A stretch of 64,000 nt of DNA from Gigaspora margarita (lineage: Eukaryota > Glomeromycota > Glomeromycetes > Diversisporales > Gigasporaceae): assembly GCA_009809945.1 (NCBI GenBank), contig WTPW01000026.1, positions 174,074 to 238,073 of the forward strand, written 5' to 3'. Below the pieces are notes generated by a model. That model had not been told where the DNA came from. It saw only the letters and a program-made list of their open reading frames with translations, and made no database searches. Position numbers and translations under genes: made by a program. Positions 11,000 through 22,249 of this stretch are shown here, piece after piece. Each line of letters starts with the position of its first letter. Position 1 is the stretch's first letter.

Positions 11000-11926
11000 T
11001 AGTAATGGGCAACGCGCGGGATCTGTGTGGAATTTTTAATATAAGATTATCTGGCCTGCGTTAGCATATCACCTGGCCCACATTAACAAAACACCTGACC
11101 TGCTTTAACATAAGTGGGCCTCTAATTAGTATTTGATGTACTTATGCACGCATTAACTTTTTATTTATTTCTCTTTCAACATATATATGTACGTACAGAG
11201 ATAATGCGCAAACTGTATGTTGAAATAAATTTTTTAAATTGACATTATTAATAAAGTGGGAATCTATACTTTTAATTTCTTGCATAAAATAATACACCAA
11301 GAATATTGTGTACCATATGGGCAAAAATCTCTAATTTCAGTGATTATTTCATATGAGTGATAAGGTTAAATAAATTCGAGCCAAACATTTATATGATTTA
11401 TGATTATTGACTATTTGATCAAAAATTATAAGCTCGATTATGAATTTCTTATGAGTCATTTATGGATTTTTGTATGTATATAACCTAGTTATAAATTTTT
11501 GTATGTATGTACAGTACTTAATTACTATAAATTTTAGTACATTTATACCTGATTATACATCTGATTACTTATAAATTTTATACGCTAATGATTTGATCGC
11601 TTTGTTACCATTATAATTTTTAAATATGTATTTATATAATAATATTTTAAAAAAATTGATAAAATTAAGGCAAATTTGAATTGATGAATTTAATAATTAT
11701 AAGATTCAAATGTTTTAAAAGTAGGTAGAGTCTATATAAGCATTTTTATTTGTAATCAATGCTGTAAAATTTATAAGAAATGATTATTATTTTAACGAGA
11801 AATTACATTCCTCGTGATAAGATATACATATATATATGTATATATATTTATTAATCATAAAAAATCCAGAGACTCTACTCGATCCCGCATGGGATTTTTA
11901 AAAAAATCAGGATTTGCCCATCACTA
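11000..11926. mobile_element. hAT-like element in the kinase pseudogene, 8-bp duplication AGGATAAG
   Basis: The ends are TAGTAATGGGCAA and TTGCCCATCACTA, and AGGATAAG is present on both sides (10992-10999, 11927-11934). Removing it joins DFDLS to the downstream SSFDEIENDE of the kinase. The interior is AT-rich with a TATATA tract near 11825 and no coding capacity. Confidence 0.88.
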
Positions 11927-12430
11927 AGGATAAGTCAAAGTCTATGATATGAGCATTGGTTAGGTCTTCAAGAAGAATATTGTTAGGATGAATGTCTTTA
12001 TGTAAGATTCCATTGTCGTGAATGGTTTTAAGATCGAGAATTATTTTATATAGAAGGGTTAATTTGTCGAACAGATTTTGTTGTATAATTTTCTTAAAAT
12101 TCTTTTTTAAGGATCCCATTTGTATATGTTTTAGAATGATGAAATGTTTTTTCTTCATTTTCTGATATGCCATAATATATTGAAGAATTTTTATGTTTGA
12201 TCTTGTTGTATACGTTTAGCTTTTAAGAGAAGTAGTTAACAAAAAATATGAAGAAGATGAGTAAGAGAATGATATACCTCATTTACCAAATGATTATCAT
12301 TATCAAATATTTTGAGAATAATATCTAATGGTTTAGGATCACATATCCATTTTGCTTTGCAGATGATTGAGGACCCACCTCAATCGATATTGGTGATATT
12401 TATGAATTCATCGTAAAGTATCCATGGTGT

Positions 12431-12739
12431 ATTATGTTAGAGATATCGTGCAAATTTTCATTTATTTTCTTCATGATTGGTACTAATATATTGTATAGAT
12501 GTGTTGTTATAAATTTAGCATTTATAAAACATAAGCACCTTCTAAATATCTTCACTGTTTTCTGAGAATAAAAAATATCATCACACAGCACAAATTAAAT
12601 AATCTTTTATATTTGCTGTAATGATGTGCATTAAGAAGCGATGGTACACCTGATGTCTTTGTATTTTCAAATTCTGGATTTTGATCAGTGCGTGCATACG
12701 TACTTATATAACAAGAAATTTAATTTACTCAGCACGTAG
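12431..12739. other. Region upstream of the kinase pseudogene
   Basis: A short minus-strand frame (12400-12591) overlaps the kinase start in another frame and is not the kinase reading frame. Sequence further upstream may include the kinase promoter or a lost N-terminal exon, but I see no motif to show it. Confidence 0.3.
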
Positions 12740-12960
12740 ATTAATATGCAATCCTGAAGAGCTTTTTAAGTAACCAGGAATATTTTCATTAACCTTGGGT
12801 CCATTATTAGTTTTACTAAAATGATTCTATATTAAAATATTGCATATAGCGAATATGTCATGCATGCGTTAATGGAAACCAAGCAATTTGCTCAATAAAT
12901 TTTATAGAACTTCGAACAAAGGTAGTTTAACAAAAACTTGACCAAATTTGATAAATATTT
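12740..12960. repeat. Decayed piece of the F-box upstream region
   Basis: Blocks such as TTCATTAACCTTGGGTCC, ACTAAAATG and TAGAACTTCGAACAAAGGTAG match 19440-19650 in order. It is shorter and more diverged than the other copies. Confidence 0.5.
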
Positions 12961-14868
12961 TAAAACAGGGTGAAACCTGAGTCACCAACTAGTAAAATTC
13001 GCTAGGTAGAATGAAATCTGAGTTGGAGTTAGAGATTAGGGTGAAATTCGAGTTTCCTATGTATTTTATTATACAAAAGCGGATAAATATAACAAAGTAT
13101 TTAATTATTATAATCAATATGCAAAAAAAATGTGTCAAAGCTGTAATCTAAATAGAATTTGAGTAAAAAAAAAGTAAATATACACTATCAAAAATTTATA
13201 AAGATTAATGATTGAACGTTCTAATAAAATATATGTAGTTTGTAGTATGATTTAAGGTTAAAAACAATTCTAATAGAATTTATAAAGCATTCATTATCTA
13301 AAATCTGCTAATATAAAAAAGTTAAATACAGATAGTACTGTATATATTTTGCTAATAAAATTTTAACTTTGTTATTAAACATAAAACTCAAAATCTATTA
13401 ATAAAAACTTCTTCGAATTTGTTAAAAATCTTAGAGTATATGTATTTTGATCTCCTGAATAAGTTTACTTAAGCGATATAATTAGTAGCTTATTTTTGGG
13501 TCAAAAACATGATTGAGTTTTTTTTTACCAAAAGAGGGTTGCTTATTTTCAGAGGTGGCTTATTTTTGGCAATATATGGTACTATTAAAATTCAAAATCC
13601 ATATAGAGTTCTTGCATAATGATCTGCTAATATTTTTAAATATTTAGAGTAGTGATTTTGCAAAGCAGCAGACACTTTTCCTTTTTTTGATTCAAGATAA
13701 TTATGACTAAAATTGAAAGAAATTAGCATAGTGCTCCTAAAATGCTTATCTGCTAATATGATCAAGATTATTTTTACTAAGTTCCAAAGAAGTTAGTATG
13801 ATATTTATGCAAAATAATCTTGTCCACACCTGCAATAAAGACCTGGGTTGAAGCAATGTTTTAACCTTCAATACTATCCTAATTACTCTTGAGAACTTCT
13901 TTATAAGGATCAAATTTATTGCATTAGATAAATAAATGCTATAATATTAAATGAATTACAGATACTTTTGTATTGTTCTGATAACTTGAAAAGAATTGTA
14001 TTTTAAACTAATGCCTAGTAGACTCAAGGTTTCAATAAGGGTAATTGCTTTTAAAATTAAAAAATAATATTATTTTGAATGATTAATAGTTTATTATCAC
14101 AACTAGCTATGTACAGTACAAAATCTTAAATACCACAATTGTACCTTATAAAGACAAACACATGCATTGAAACTTAAATCATTAACAACATGTAAATATT
14201 TTATTAAAGTCAATAATTTAAAAAATATGAATTTACTGTGCATCTACTGAGTGCAATCTGTAATCTATAATCAAGTTACACATTAAAATTAAATTATCAA
14301 CTTCAATAAGTTTAAGTATTTAATTTCATTGATTATATTTTTTCTCAATAAGGAATTGTAGTTTTTAGATTTTTTGCACTGTACTTATGCAAGACTAGAA
14401 ATGGGTACAGTTACAGTTATAGGCATATGTGACTAGCTATAAATACTACCAGTTCTAGTTGGTCAGAGGGGTTTAACTGACTAACTAAATTATAGCTAAT
14501 GCCAGATTTCAAAACAGATTGATATGGATTATAAAAAACAAAGCATTAACATCCTTAAAATTTTATTATACAAATATTGATCACAGATAAATTAAGCAAT
14601 TTAAATTAGAATTTCATCAAAATTTTATTGCAATAATAAAGATTGGCTGTCCATATCTCATATCCTGTTTAATATAAATACTAATTTGAATATATTGATA
14701 ACTAAATCAATGTCAAAACAGGACTTACATGATGTCTATATACCACATTGCTATAACTAATCAAGATGTTTTTGATTTAAATAAAATATATAAATTATTG
14801 GTTATGTTCATTCATTTTATTAAGTAATTTATTCATTTTTTGTATAATAAACATCAATCTTTTAAGAT
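12961..14868. other. Non-coding AT-rich interval with a foldback fragment
   Basis: No gene is visible. The only placed feature is the half foldback element ending at 13579. Around 13600-13800 there are repeated GATCTGCTAATAT-like phrases, too loose to call a repeat. Confidence 0.45.
13420..13579. repeat. Right half of a foldback element
   Basis: This follows the right half of the 9447-9968 element: TTTTGATCTCCTGAATAAG, then GTAGCTTATTTTTGGGTC, ending GGCAATATATGG with TA at 13580-13581. The left half is missing or unrecognisable. Confidence 0.55.
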
Positions 14869-15030
14869 TAATTTGCATATGTTATGGACTTTGACAAAAT
14901 ATCTTTAATTGTAAATTATGAACCATGGTCTGAGACTAAGAAAATTCCTTAATTTGCATATGTTATGGACTTTGACAAAATATCTTTAATTGTAAATTAT
15001 GAACCATGGTCTGAGACTAAGAAAATTCCT
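14869..15030. repeat. Perfect 81-bp tandem duplication
   Basis: 14869-14949 and 14950-15030 appear identical, each starting TAATTTGCATATGTTATGG and ending AAGAAAATTCCT. Complete identity in such decayed surroundings suggests a very recent duplication or an assembly artefact. Confidence 0.85.
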
Positions 15031-15231
15031 TATATCTTTGTATCTAGATAGTGGCAACAAAAATCAATTTTTATTGTATTTTGTAATGTGTCTATATCAC
15101 CAATAGTTGCTTAAATATATATTTAAATTTTTTTATTGAATAAATTAAACAGTGCCCTGTGTACTTTGTGCTTTTTATGTACTATAGTATTAGTTGCAAT
15201 TAGATTTAAGTTAGGTTTAGGGTCAAGATTA

Positions 15232-16243
15232 GGCCACACCAAGTTAAAACTATGTTTAACATAACCCTTCTCTCTATTTTAGCCTCAGATAGAGGGGGTA
15301 ATAAACATCACTTAATATAAAATCATATTAACTGTTCAAAAAAAAATTTTTTAGCCAATCAAAATCTCATGTTTTTTTACCCTCCCTCCTCATGTTTAGA
15401 AGTGCAGATCATTTATTAATGTAATGTTAAACATAGAATCAAATTGGAATGGCCTAAGCTACCTTTTTTGGACAAAGTCACACAAACAATCAGTATCTCA
15501 TTTTTGGGTGAAAAAGGTTTTTTAGCAATCACCAGTAGTCACTACATAGTAAAGTCCAAATTTTACTATGTAAATCGATCATAAGCGTTTAAGTAAATAT
15601 GTTTAGGAGATCAAAATACATACACTCTGAATTTTCATACAAATCAGAGAACTTTTTAGTATTTAACATTTAATTTTTGCGTTCACGAATATATTTTTTT
15701 TAACAAATTTTAATTTTTTTGTCGAATGTAAAAATTAAAAGTCAAATAATAAAATGTTTATCAATCTTGTTAAAAATTATATGATATGTGTATTTTGATC
15801 TTCTGAATACGTTTACATAAGTGATAAGAATCGATTTACATAGAGAATTTGGTCTTTACTATGTAGCAACTATTGTCGATTGCAGGGTAGCTTATTTTTG
15901 GGTTAAAAATGTTTTTAAGTTTTTTGACCAAAAGAAGGGAGTAGCCTATTTTAGGTAGTGGCCTATTTTTGGACAATATATAAAGTAGTGCTATATGGTA
16001 TATTGAAAAGTATAAATATGCCTGGCAGTATGATTAGAAAAATTCTGGACGGCCTAAAAGAGTTGAAAATAAACTTAGACATTCTTAACCTCCTAAATTT
16101 TTTTTGAACTTTTAGATTTTCTATAGCCTTTTTACAGCAATAATATTGCTGTATTTTTGTATTTTGATGTTGTTTAATGCCCCCCTCTCCCCTTTTACAA
16201 AATATTTTTTTTACGTTAAACACAAAATCAACTTGGAGCGGCC
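15232..16243. mobile_element. Compound Tourist-like insertion, TTA target duplication
   Basis: The outer ends are GGCCACACCAAGTT (15232) and AACTTGGAGCGGCC (16243), with TTA on both sides (15229-15231, 16244-16246). The related sequence near 38375 has a single TAA and no insert, so the whole 1-kb block entered there. Inside are two GGCC-ended units (15232-15454 and 16051-16243) separated by a foldback element. The order of internal events is not settled. Confidence 0.7.
15480..15985. mobile_element. Foldback element copy inside the Tourist-like block
   Basis: Relative of 9447-9968: left-half phrases CACTACATAGTAAAGTCC and TAAGTAAATATGTTTAGGAG are inverted in the right half (CTTTACTATGTAGCAAC). 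The right end is GGCCTATTTTTGGACAATAT. The left terminus is unclear. Confidence 0.6.
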
Positions 16244-17190
16244 TTAGTATAAAATTACGATAGGGTCATTTTTTGTTATAAGTAGAACAGGGTTACTCTA
16301 GTTAAATTTTAGATATAAAATTAGGGCACAAAGTGCATGGGCACCGACTAATCGTTTACCTTTTTACTATTATACTATTGCAGTAAATTTGATGAGTATA
16401 AATATTTATTGATGTATTATTAAAAGTAAAACAGGTAATCGAAAATGCCAGCTACAGAGATGCGATCCGTTCAAATTATTTATACATACGAACAATATGG
16501 CTTCTCATCAGAGGCAGTATTTTAATTTAGAAATAAATTCTTTAAAATTTTTATAACCGTTTTTTAATGTATATGTTATTCGTGCTTGTAAATTTTATTA
16601 AAAAAAGAGATTCATATTCAATCTTATATTTTTATGTCTATCATTAAATCTAATATTTTCATATGATAAATTCTACTATATTAAAAATATTTTCATAATC
16701 TAATTGATCATAATATAATAACAGGACCTATCGCGTTAAGAAAAAAAACATAGAATCTAATCGACCATATTGTGATAAAATAGAAAATCTATTATATTAA
16801 AGAACTAATTTGCACTTATTCCTGTGGTTAATTTACTATAAGCGTCTAATAAAAAAAATTGTAGCATCAACCGACGTTCCAGATATTTGCCATTTTCGGA
16901 ATTTATAAAAAAAAAACAAGAATGTAAAATTTATATATTTGGGGTTTCAGAATTGCTTATTTCGAAAATAAAAGGGATTTAAAAAAATACTATCTTTTGT
17001 TTTAAAGTTCCGAATCAAAATTATACGAGCTTAGTCGGTAATAAACTTGTTTCTTTAGGTAAACTACCGGTAAGCAATTAAATAAATAAGTATATACGTT
17101 AAAGCAAATAGGTTTTATAGTCATTTCTTTTTGAATAAATCAATCAATGGTTTATTAGAAATCGGGCGCCGAATCATTAATCCTGAAACC
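16244..17190. repeat. Downstream flank of F-box copy A
   Basis: In reverse this matches 37330-38380 downstream of F-box copy C: the CCGACGTTCC block, the TTAACGCGATAGG block and the GAGATGCGATCC phrase occur in the same order. It continues beyond the Tourist-like insertion at 15231-14750. Part of it (16400-16520) belongs to the RepF repeat that also lies upstream of the gene, so the gene is bracketed by direct repeats. Confidence 0.65.
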
Positions 17191-17196
17191 CTCTTT

Positions 17197-18387
17197 TTAA
17201 ATTTTTAATTTATTTGCACAGAGATTAAAAGCATCATCGAATTCGTTTTTTGCTGTATTAGGCAAATATTTGTAGAAGAAATTCATTATATTCGTTATAT
17301 TTGAGATCTTCTTTAATTTAGTGGGATTTAGAGTTTCAGTTAAACATCTTCGAAAGAAATGATCTTGTGGTTCTTGCTTAATTTCTGTAAAGGACTCTAC
17401 TAAAATTTTTCCAATGTCATCTAATCGACTTTCAAAAAGGTGGAAAATGTCGATAATAATGCTATAATTTAATTGAAATCCCAGGCCAATTAATTCAATA
17501 AGTCGCGCCTTAACAGCTTTTGCATCAGGTTTAATCCATCCGGAAGGTTGTGCTGGTGGGAAAAGTATTAAAAATGCTCCTTGCAATACAAGATCATTAA
17601 CATCCTCGCATATTTCAAAGTAACCAACTTCTTTCCATAAAAATACTAAGTCTTTACGGATTGTGATTGCTCTTGCAATTGTAAGAATTTGACGGTTATT
17701 TTCATGTCCATCTTTAGGTGGATACTCTTCTGGTGAATTAATTGGTGTATCATTAGATTTTCTTGGCGGGAACGGCACAAATTTCTTGCACAAAATTAGA
17801 TCCTTGATCACCTCATAATTTTTTTCTAAAACAGTTGGTGCATAATTAATAGTATGAGGACCTCCAGAAAGAAAGTGAAAAAGCTCCATATCGTTTCCTT
17901 TTAAATACAAATCAGCGTTGAATACTTTAAAAGCTTCCGTTAATAAAAACTGATATACAGTGATATGTAAATTGCTAGCCCATGGGATGATTTTTTGTTG
18001 CAAAGTTCTAATACTATCTATATCTGTTTGTCCTACACTATGAGCAATCTTTAATTCGATAAGTTTTTGATCATAATTTCCATAATGAATAAGAAGACGT
18101 TGTGCAAAATATCTTGAAAGAATTCCACCTTTGGTAATAATAGCTCGAGCGACTTCGACAGAGATGAAAGTTGGGCCCAATCTAATAGCATGGAAGAGAC
18201 AATGAGCTCTCCCAAATCGATAAATGAGCCATTCTGCCTTCGCTTGAGAATCTTTACATATAAAAGACCATCTCTTGCAACTTATGATTAAATTTATAGG
18301 GTTACCAACATATTTAAAAATATACATCATAACTTCATTTGGAAGTTCATGTTGAAAATAATCTTTTCTTTGAGATTTCGCAGTCAT
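17197..18387 (-). CDS. F-box domain protein (copy A, intact)
   Basis: A 396-residue single-exon frame, the only clearly intact gene in the window. An F-box lies at about residues 14-50: LPNEVMMYIFKYVGNPINL, then SCKRWSFICKD and AKAEWLIYRFGRAH. F-box proteins link substrates to SKP1-cullin ubiquitin ligases in cytosol and nucleus. The remaining 330 residues are helical-looking and rich in LI pairs, without WD or leucine-rich repeats, so the substrate cannot be guessed. Residues 160-180 (KGNDMELFHFLSGGPHTINY) are strongly conserved in the two broken copies at 31990-32640 and 36085-37330. From memory, length and layout match a lineage-specific F-box family of Glomeromycotina. The ATG at 18387 is chosen because it precedes the F-box by a normal distance; sequence just upstream ends in TTATTATTAG, so an upstream 5' UTR intron is possible. 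Confidence 0.85.
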   Translation of the reverse strand: MTAKSQRKDYFQHELPNEVMMYIFKYVGNPINLIISCKRWSFICKDSQAKAEWLIYRFGRAHCLFHAIRLGPTFISVEVARAIITKGGILSRYFAQRLLIHYGNYDQKLIELKIAHSVGQTDIDSIRTLQQKIIPWASNLHITVYQFLLTEAFKVFNADLYLKGNDMELFHFLSGGPHTINYAPTVLEKNYEVIKDLILCKKFVPFPPRKSNDTPINSPEEYPPKDGHENNRQILTIARAITIRKDLVFLWKEVGYFEICEDVNDLVLQGAFLILFPPAQPSGWIKPDAKAVKARLIELIGLGFQLNYSIIIDIFHLFESRLDDIGKILVESFTEIKQEPQDHFFRRCLTETLNPTKLKKISNITNIMNFFYKYLPNTAKNEFDDAFNLCANKLKI

Positions 18388-18389
18388 CT

Positions 18390-18726
18390 AATAATAAAGG
18401 ATCATATTAGTAAATTCCATAAAATGGAATCAGGATGAGCACGCATGTGACTTGCACATTAGGATAGAACAATTTAATTCGGTGGTTTAATCTTTTGAAT
18501 GAGGAATGTAATGTAAATCGTCGAATTAGATTGATCCGGTTTTAAGATTAATATTATGCACAGCCTGCAATTTTTAAATGCTAGGACATATATTGCCGGG
18601 CAAAATAAGAAAAAAATAGGATTAGTGAAGTGCAAAATTACAAATTATTCCGAAAAGAAAGTGAAAACAACATATAAACGAGCAAGCTCAAAACAGAAAT
18701 TTGAGTAATTTTCCCGAAAGTAAAAC
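18390..18726. other. Upstream region of F-box copy A with an old MITE remnant
   Basis: At 18465-18545, AATTCGGTGGTTT and AATTAGATTGATCCGG resemble the two ends of the Tourist-like element at 30025-30222 but are degraded. The promoter of copy A should lie here; no distinctive motif was identified. Confidence 0.4.
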
Positions 18727-19168
18727 AATAATAATAATAATAATAATATAAAATGAAATAAATAAATTAAGATGAAAAATAAATAAATAAAATAAAATAA
18801 ATAAAATAAAATAAATAAAATGAAATAAATAAATTAAAATGAAAAATAAATCAATAAAATAAAATAAAATAAATAAAATAAAGTTAAATAAATAAAAATA
18901 AATAAATAAAATGAAATAAATAAATTAATAAAATAAAATAAATAAATAAAATAAAATTAAATAAATAAATAAATTAAAATGAAAAATAAATCAATAAAAT
19001 AAAATAAAATAAATAAAGTTAAATAAATAAAAATAAATAAATAAAATGAAATAAATAAATTAATAAAATAAAATAAAATAAATAAAATAAAATTAAATAA
19101 ATAAATAAAAGAAATAAATAAAATAAATAATAAAATAAAATAAATAAAATAAATAAAAAAGGTAATAT
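18727..19168. repeat. AAATA-type low-complexity tract
   Basis: About 440 bp of AAATAAATAAAAT variants. Two larger sub-blocks recur (ATGAAAAATAAATCAATAA at 18840 and 18980), showing a second, higher-order duplication. The open frame read across it is an artefact of composition. Confidence 0.9.
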
Positions 19169-19558
19169 ATATATGTCTCACATTTAACGCGTAGGCTGTG
19201 CATGCAGTGATATTCATAAAAATCTTAGATTTGCACATCCCTGGATTCGGGTTAATTCAATATATAAAAAAAAGGCGATCATGATCTAAAAAGGACAGGC
19301 GAATTTAGAGATCTGAAACGGATGGAAACACGCGATATCGGACTAATCAAAACTTTTATTATACAATGCCCAATCATAGGTTTATTGATTTGTGTATCGT
19401 GATTTCCCTCCGTTTTAGATTTCCTATTGTTATATTATTATATTAACTCTAAGACTTTTCACGTGACCAGAAACATATTCATTAACACTAGGTTCGTTCA
19501 TTTGTGTAACTAAAATGGCTACATATTAAATATTGATATAGTGAGTACAGATATAGTG

Positions 19559-20405
19559 AGTACAGTATATCATGTACAACACGGAGTTAATAGAAGTCAA
19601 GTAAATTTTTTAATAAAATTTTTATAGAACTTCGAACAAAGATAGCTTAACAAAAAATTGATAAATTTGATAAAAAAATTTTTATTTAAAAAATTTTTTA
19701 TTAAATTTTTGATTATGTTTTTGTTAAGTTATTATTGTTTAAAGCTTTAAAAAACCTTTATTATAAAAATTTGATTAATTCAATTGACAAATTCATATAT
19801 TTAAAAAGGTTTTACATTCAGTCTCCCAGTTGTTAAAGAAAGATATACGTATAATCTTTCAAATTAATTAGAAATTGTTAAATCATATTATGATCTTTAC
19901 AATGAATTTCTTCGAAAATTTTCAGAAATATCTATTAGATTCTGAAGCTGATAAATATAAAAATAATAATCTCCTGCCATATGATCGCCTTTACTTATTA
20001 AAATAATATTTTCATACCTAGATAGCAGCAACAGAAATGATTTTTGTCGTACACGTCAAATCTCCCTTATTTTATATTTTTAAAATTTATAATATTCTAT
20101 TGATTAAATATTTATTATTGATTCAATTTTTGTTGCAGTAAAATTTATCAGTACAAATATTCATTGACGAACTATTTCCTTTAAAAGTCAAACAGGCTTC
20201 GGAAATTTCCAGCAATAGAGATGCGATCCATTCAAATTATTTATACATATTTTTACAATAAAATTTTTAATTATCGCATCTTTACATCAAAATCAATATA
20301 AAAAAAAAGCCCATTTTACATTAGGGTTAAATTAATGATCCCCTTTTTTATATAAGTAAAAATTTAATATACTAAAGGCCCTGTGATCTTGATATAATTA
20401 TTGGA
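19559..20405. repeat. RepF repeat upstream of F-box copy A
   Basis: Reverse complement of 30985-31985. Shared landmarks are ATTAACTCCGTGTTGTA, TTGTTAAGCTATCTTTGTTCGA, CGATCATATAGCAGGAGATT, GAATGGATCGCATCTCTA and GATCACAGGG. Other RepF pieces are 25885-26325 and the downstream flanks of F-box copies A and C. No coding seen. Confidence 0.75.
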
Positions 20406-20572
20406 GTGCGTTAAAAAATCTACTGGGCTTTTTTTTCCCTTTTTAAAAATAATTATCCAGTGCTTTCTCTTTATCCATTTAGAAGTTAATCGACATAAAC
20501 AAGTTCAGTCGATTATTACTGAAAATGGAAAAAGAACAGCCATAAACATTTGCGAAATCACGCAATGAGACA

Positions 20573-21591
20573 ATTTTCTAATTTATGTACGTACGTACGT
20601 ACGTGTACTGATTTACATATGATTTTTACGTATTATTATTGCTCGATCAGCTGACTTTATACAAAAAACTGAATGACTTTATTTACAAACTCTGAAAAAC
20701 ATATGGGATAAGGGTTCGCTACCCTTATTGGCTCTAATATACATGATTACATTTTCCATCATAGTGACATGCAGCAAACGACAAGGACACCTATAGTGTC
20801 CCGTCTGTCGCACAGGTACAGAGACGATCCAAAACCATTTACGGATCAACATGCCTTCATATAGAGGGAACCATCGAATCTTCTCATAGCTGAAAAGAGA
20901 ATCGGTTACTATGCTTCTGCCGAAATGAGCGGGGTTCATTCATAAGGTCCTTGCGCTGCCACTTGCAGCCGTGGATCCACTACCTCTGGTCCTTGTACTG
21001 CCACTTGCAGCCGTGGAGCCAGGTACAAAAACAGGTCCNTGTACTGCCTCTTGCAGCCGCAGAGCCAACTACCTCTNGTCCTTGTACTGCCACTTGCAGC
21101 CGTGGAGCCAGGTACACTACAGGTTCTTGCACTGCTAATGCCTAATATAACAACAGTCACAACACTGTTTGCTTGAATTCGGGTGGGTAAGGGAGGGAAA
21201 TAGAGCCAGCCTTCACAAGGCGAGCGATAGCGAAAAGAAAGATAACCTTCTTTACCGAAATTCTTGACCTTAAATACTCCTCCTGTATCACTGGTTCATA
21301 CTTTGCCACAGTCATTATCCCTTACCCCCATTATCGATCTAACAATAATCATAACCATGTGAATATCAAATCATATGCAAATCTGAAATTACCTGTACAA
21401 ACAAGTTACAAAATCTCACGACAATAATCAAAGAATAACCATAAAAGGATACATAACAAAACCTGTGCGTGATCGGCCATAAAGTCATCTGATCTCGCAA
21501 TAATGATCGCCCTGTCACTTCGTTGACAGGCTTTTCAATAAGTGATTTAAACTAATTAATATATTGATCTCCTAATTAAACATCTTATTTA
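20573..21591. other. Unidentified GC-richer insert
   Basis: About 1.0 kb replaces a junction that is continuous near 4886-4893. It begins with a GTAC microsatellite (20587-20606), then has an 86-codon minus-strand frame (20679-20939) with HFGRSIVTDSLF and PVRQTGHYRCPCRLL that I do not recognise, then the minisatellite at 20945-21140. Base composition is less A+T-rich than the neighbours. It could be a host gene fragment or part of a retroelement; ends and target duplication were not resolved. Confidence 0.35.
20945..21140. repeat. GC-rich minisatellite, about 55-bp unit
   Basis: Roughly four units containing CTTGTACTGCCACTTGCAGC followed by GTGGAGCCAGGTAC variants. Two N bases fall inside it. 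Both strands are open across most of it because the unit is nearly a multiple of three. Confidence 0.7.
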
Positions 21592-21680
21592 CACATAAAC
21601 TAAAATTAGGAAATTAACCGTCGCTAAAGTTTGGCTATATTTAATATATCACATTATTTTACAAATTGATTATTTTGATT

Positions 21681-22249
21681 AGATCACGTTACAGTGATTC
21701 AGAGAAATGGAATTTGGAAGGCTACTGCGATAAGCAATAGAGCTTATAATCGATTTTCATAAAAGCCTATTTTTATCATTGTTATGCTATTATAAATTGG
21801 GTTTAATAAGGTTTAATTTGAATTATGTGCCATTATATACCTAAAGCCACGAAGCAAATACCAGGACGTTATTTCAGATTCTTAAAAATGGCGTACTTAA
21901 TTTCAAAATAACACTTCTAGGATTCTCGAAATAACACGCACCTTATATAATATATTTACAATGTTATATATTGTAATAATTAAGCTAAGTAAATTGCTTT
22001 TTGTCTCAACATATCGCCATAAACTCATAATAATGCGCAGATTTAAGTTATTTTACGATTTTATGGTAATTTTTCTTTAGAACATTCTCACACTTTTGAT
22101 TTTTGTTAAATGCCTAGAGTGCGTTATATAGGAGTAAATTTCAAATATGACCTTATATTATAAGTTAGTCGGCATTTTCAAATTAAATAAATGAACGAGA
22201 GCTTTGACATATTGTGTTATACTTAATAATCTAAATTCGAAAAGCAAAT
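21681..22249. other. No recognisable feature
   Basis: AT-rich, no open frame of note. Two phrases (CGAAGCAAATACCAGG at 21849 and CGAAAAGCAAATACCGTC near 22238) are alike, without wider similarity. Confidence 0.4.

Larger units (their letters stand above)
7875..12430 (-). pseudogene. Protein kinase pseudogene, split by two hAT-like insertions
   Basis: On the minus strand this reads as a Glomeromycotina-type kinase. Going downstream: PWILYDEFINITNI, a glycine-rich loop GGSSIICKAKW, a 58-bp GT-AG intron (12220-12277), YYGISEN, a catalytic loop HKDIHPNNIL, DFDLS in the DFG position, GIIPYIPPEVLQGQKYTP (the APE region), SDIFSFGVIM, PFSDCKNAVEFISKVYN, LDPTKRPTI and a stop at 7875-7877. Coding pieces are 12430-11927, 10999-10736 and 7992-7875. 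Two elements interrupt it at 11000-11926 and 7993-10735, each with an 8-bp duplication of kinase sequence. Other damage includes TGA in place of the arginine codon before GGSS (12380-12382), a shift near the poly-A at about 12145, and shifts around 10945 and 10860. The catalytic loop has HKD instead of HRD, and DFD replaces DFG. It cannot encode a working kinase now; the family call is firm. Confidence 0.85.
20424..21680. repeat. R repeat piece split by a 1-kb insert
   Basis: 20424-20572 matches 4690-4885 (TTAATCGACATAAACAAGTT, CACGCAATGAGAC) and 21592-21680 matches 4893-4980 (ACATAAACTAAAATTAGG). The break between them is the GC-richer insert. Confidence 0.65.

Noticed and set aside
18957-19238. 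Minus-strand open frame of 93 codons rich in F, I, L and Y
   Set aside because: It is the translation of the AAATA low-complexity tract; hydrophobic appearance is a composition artefact.
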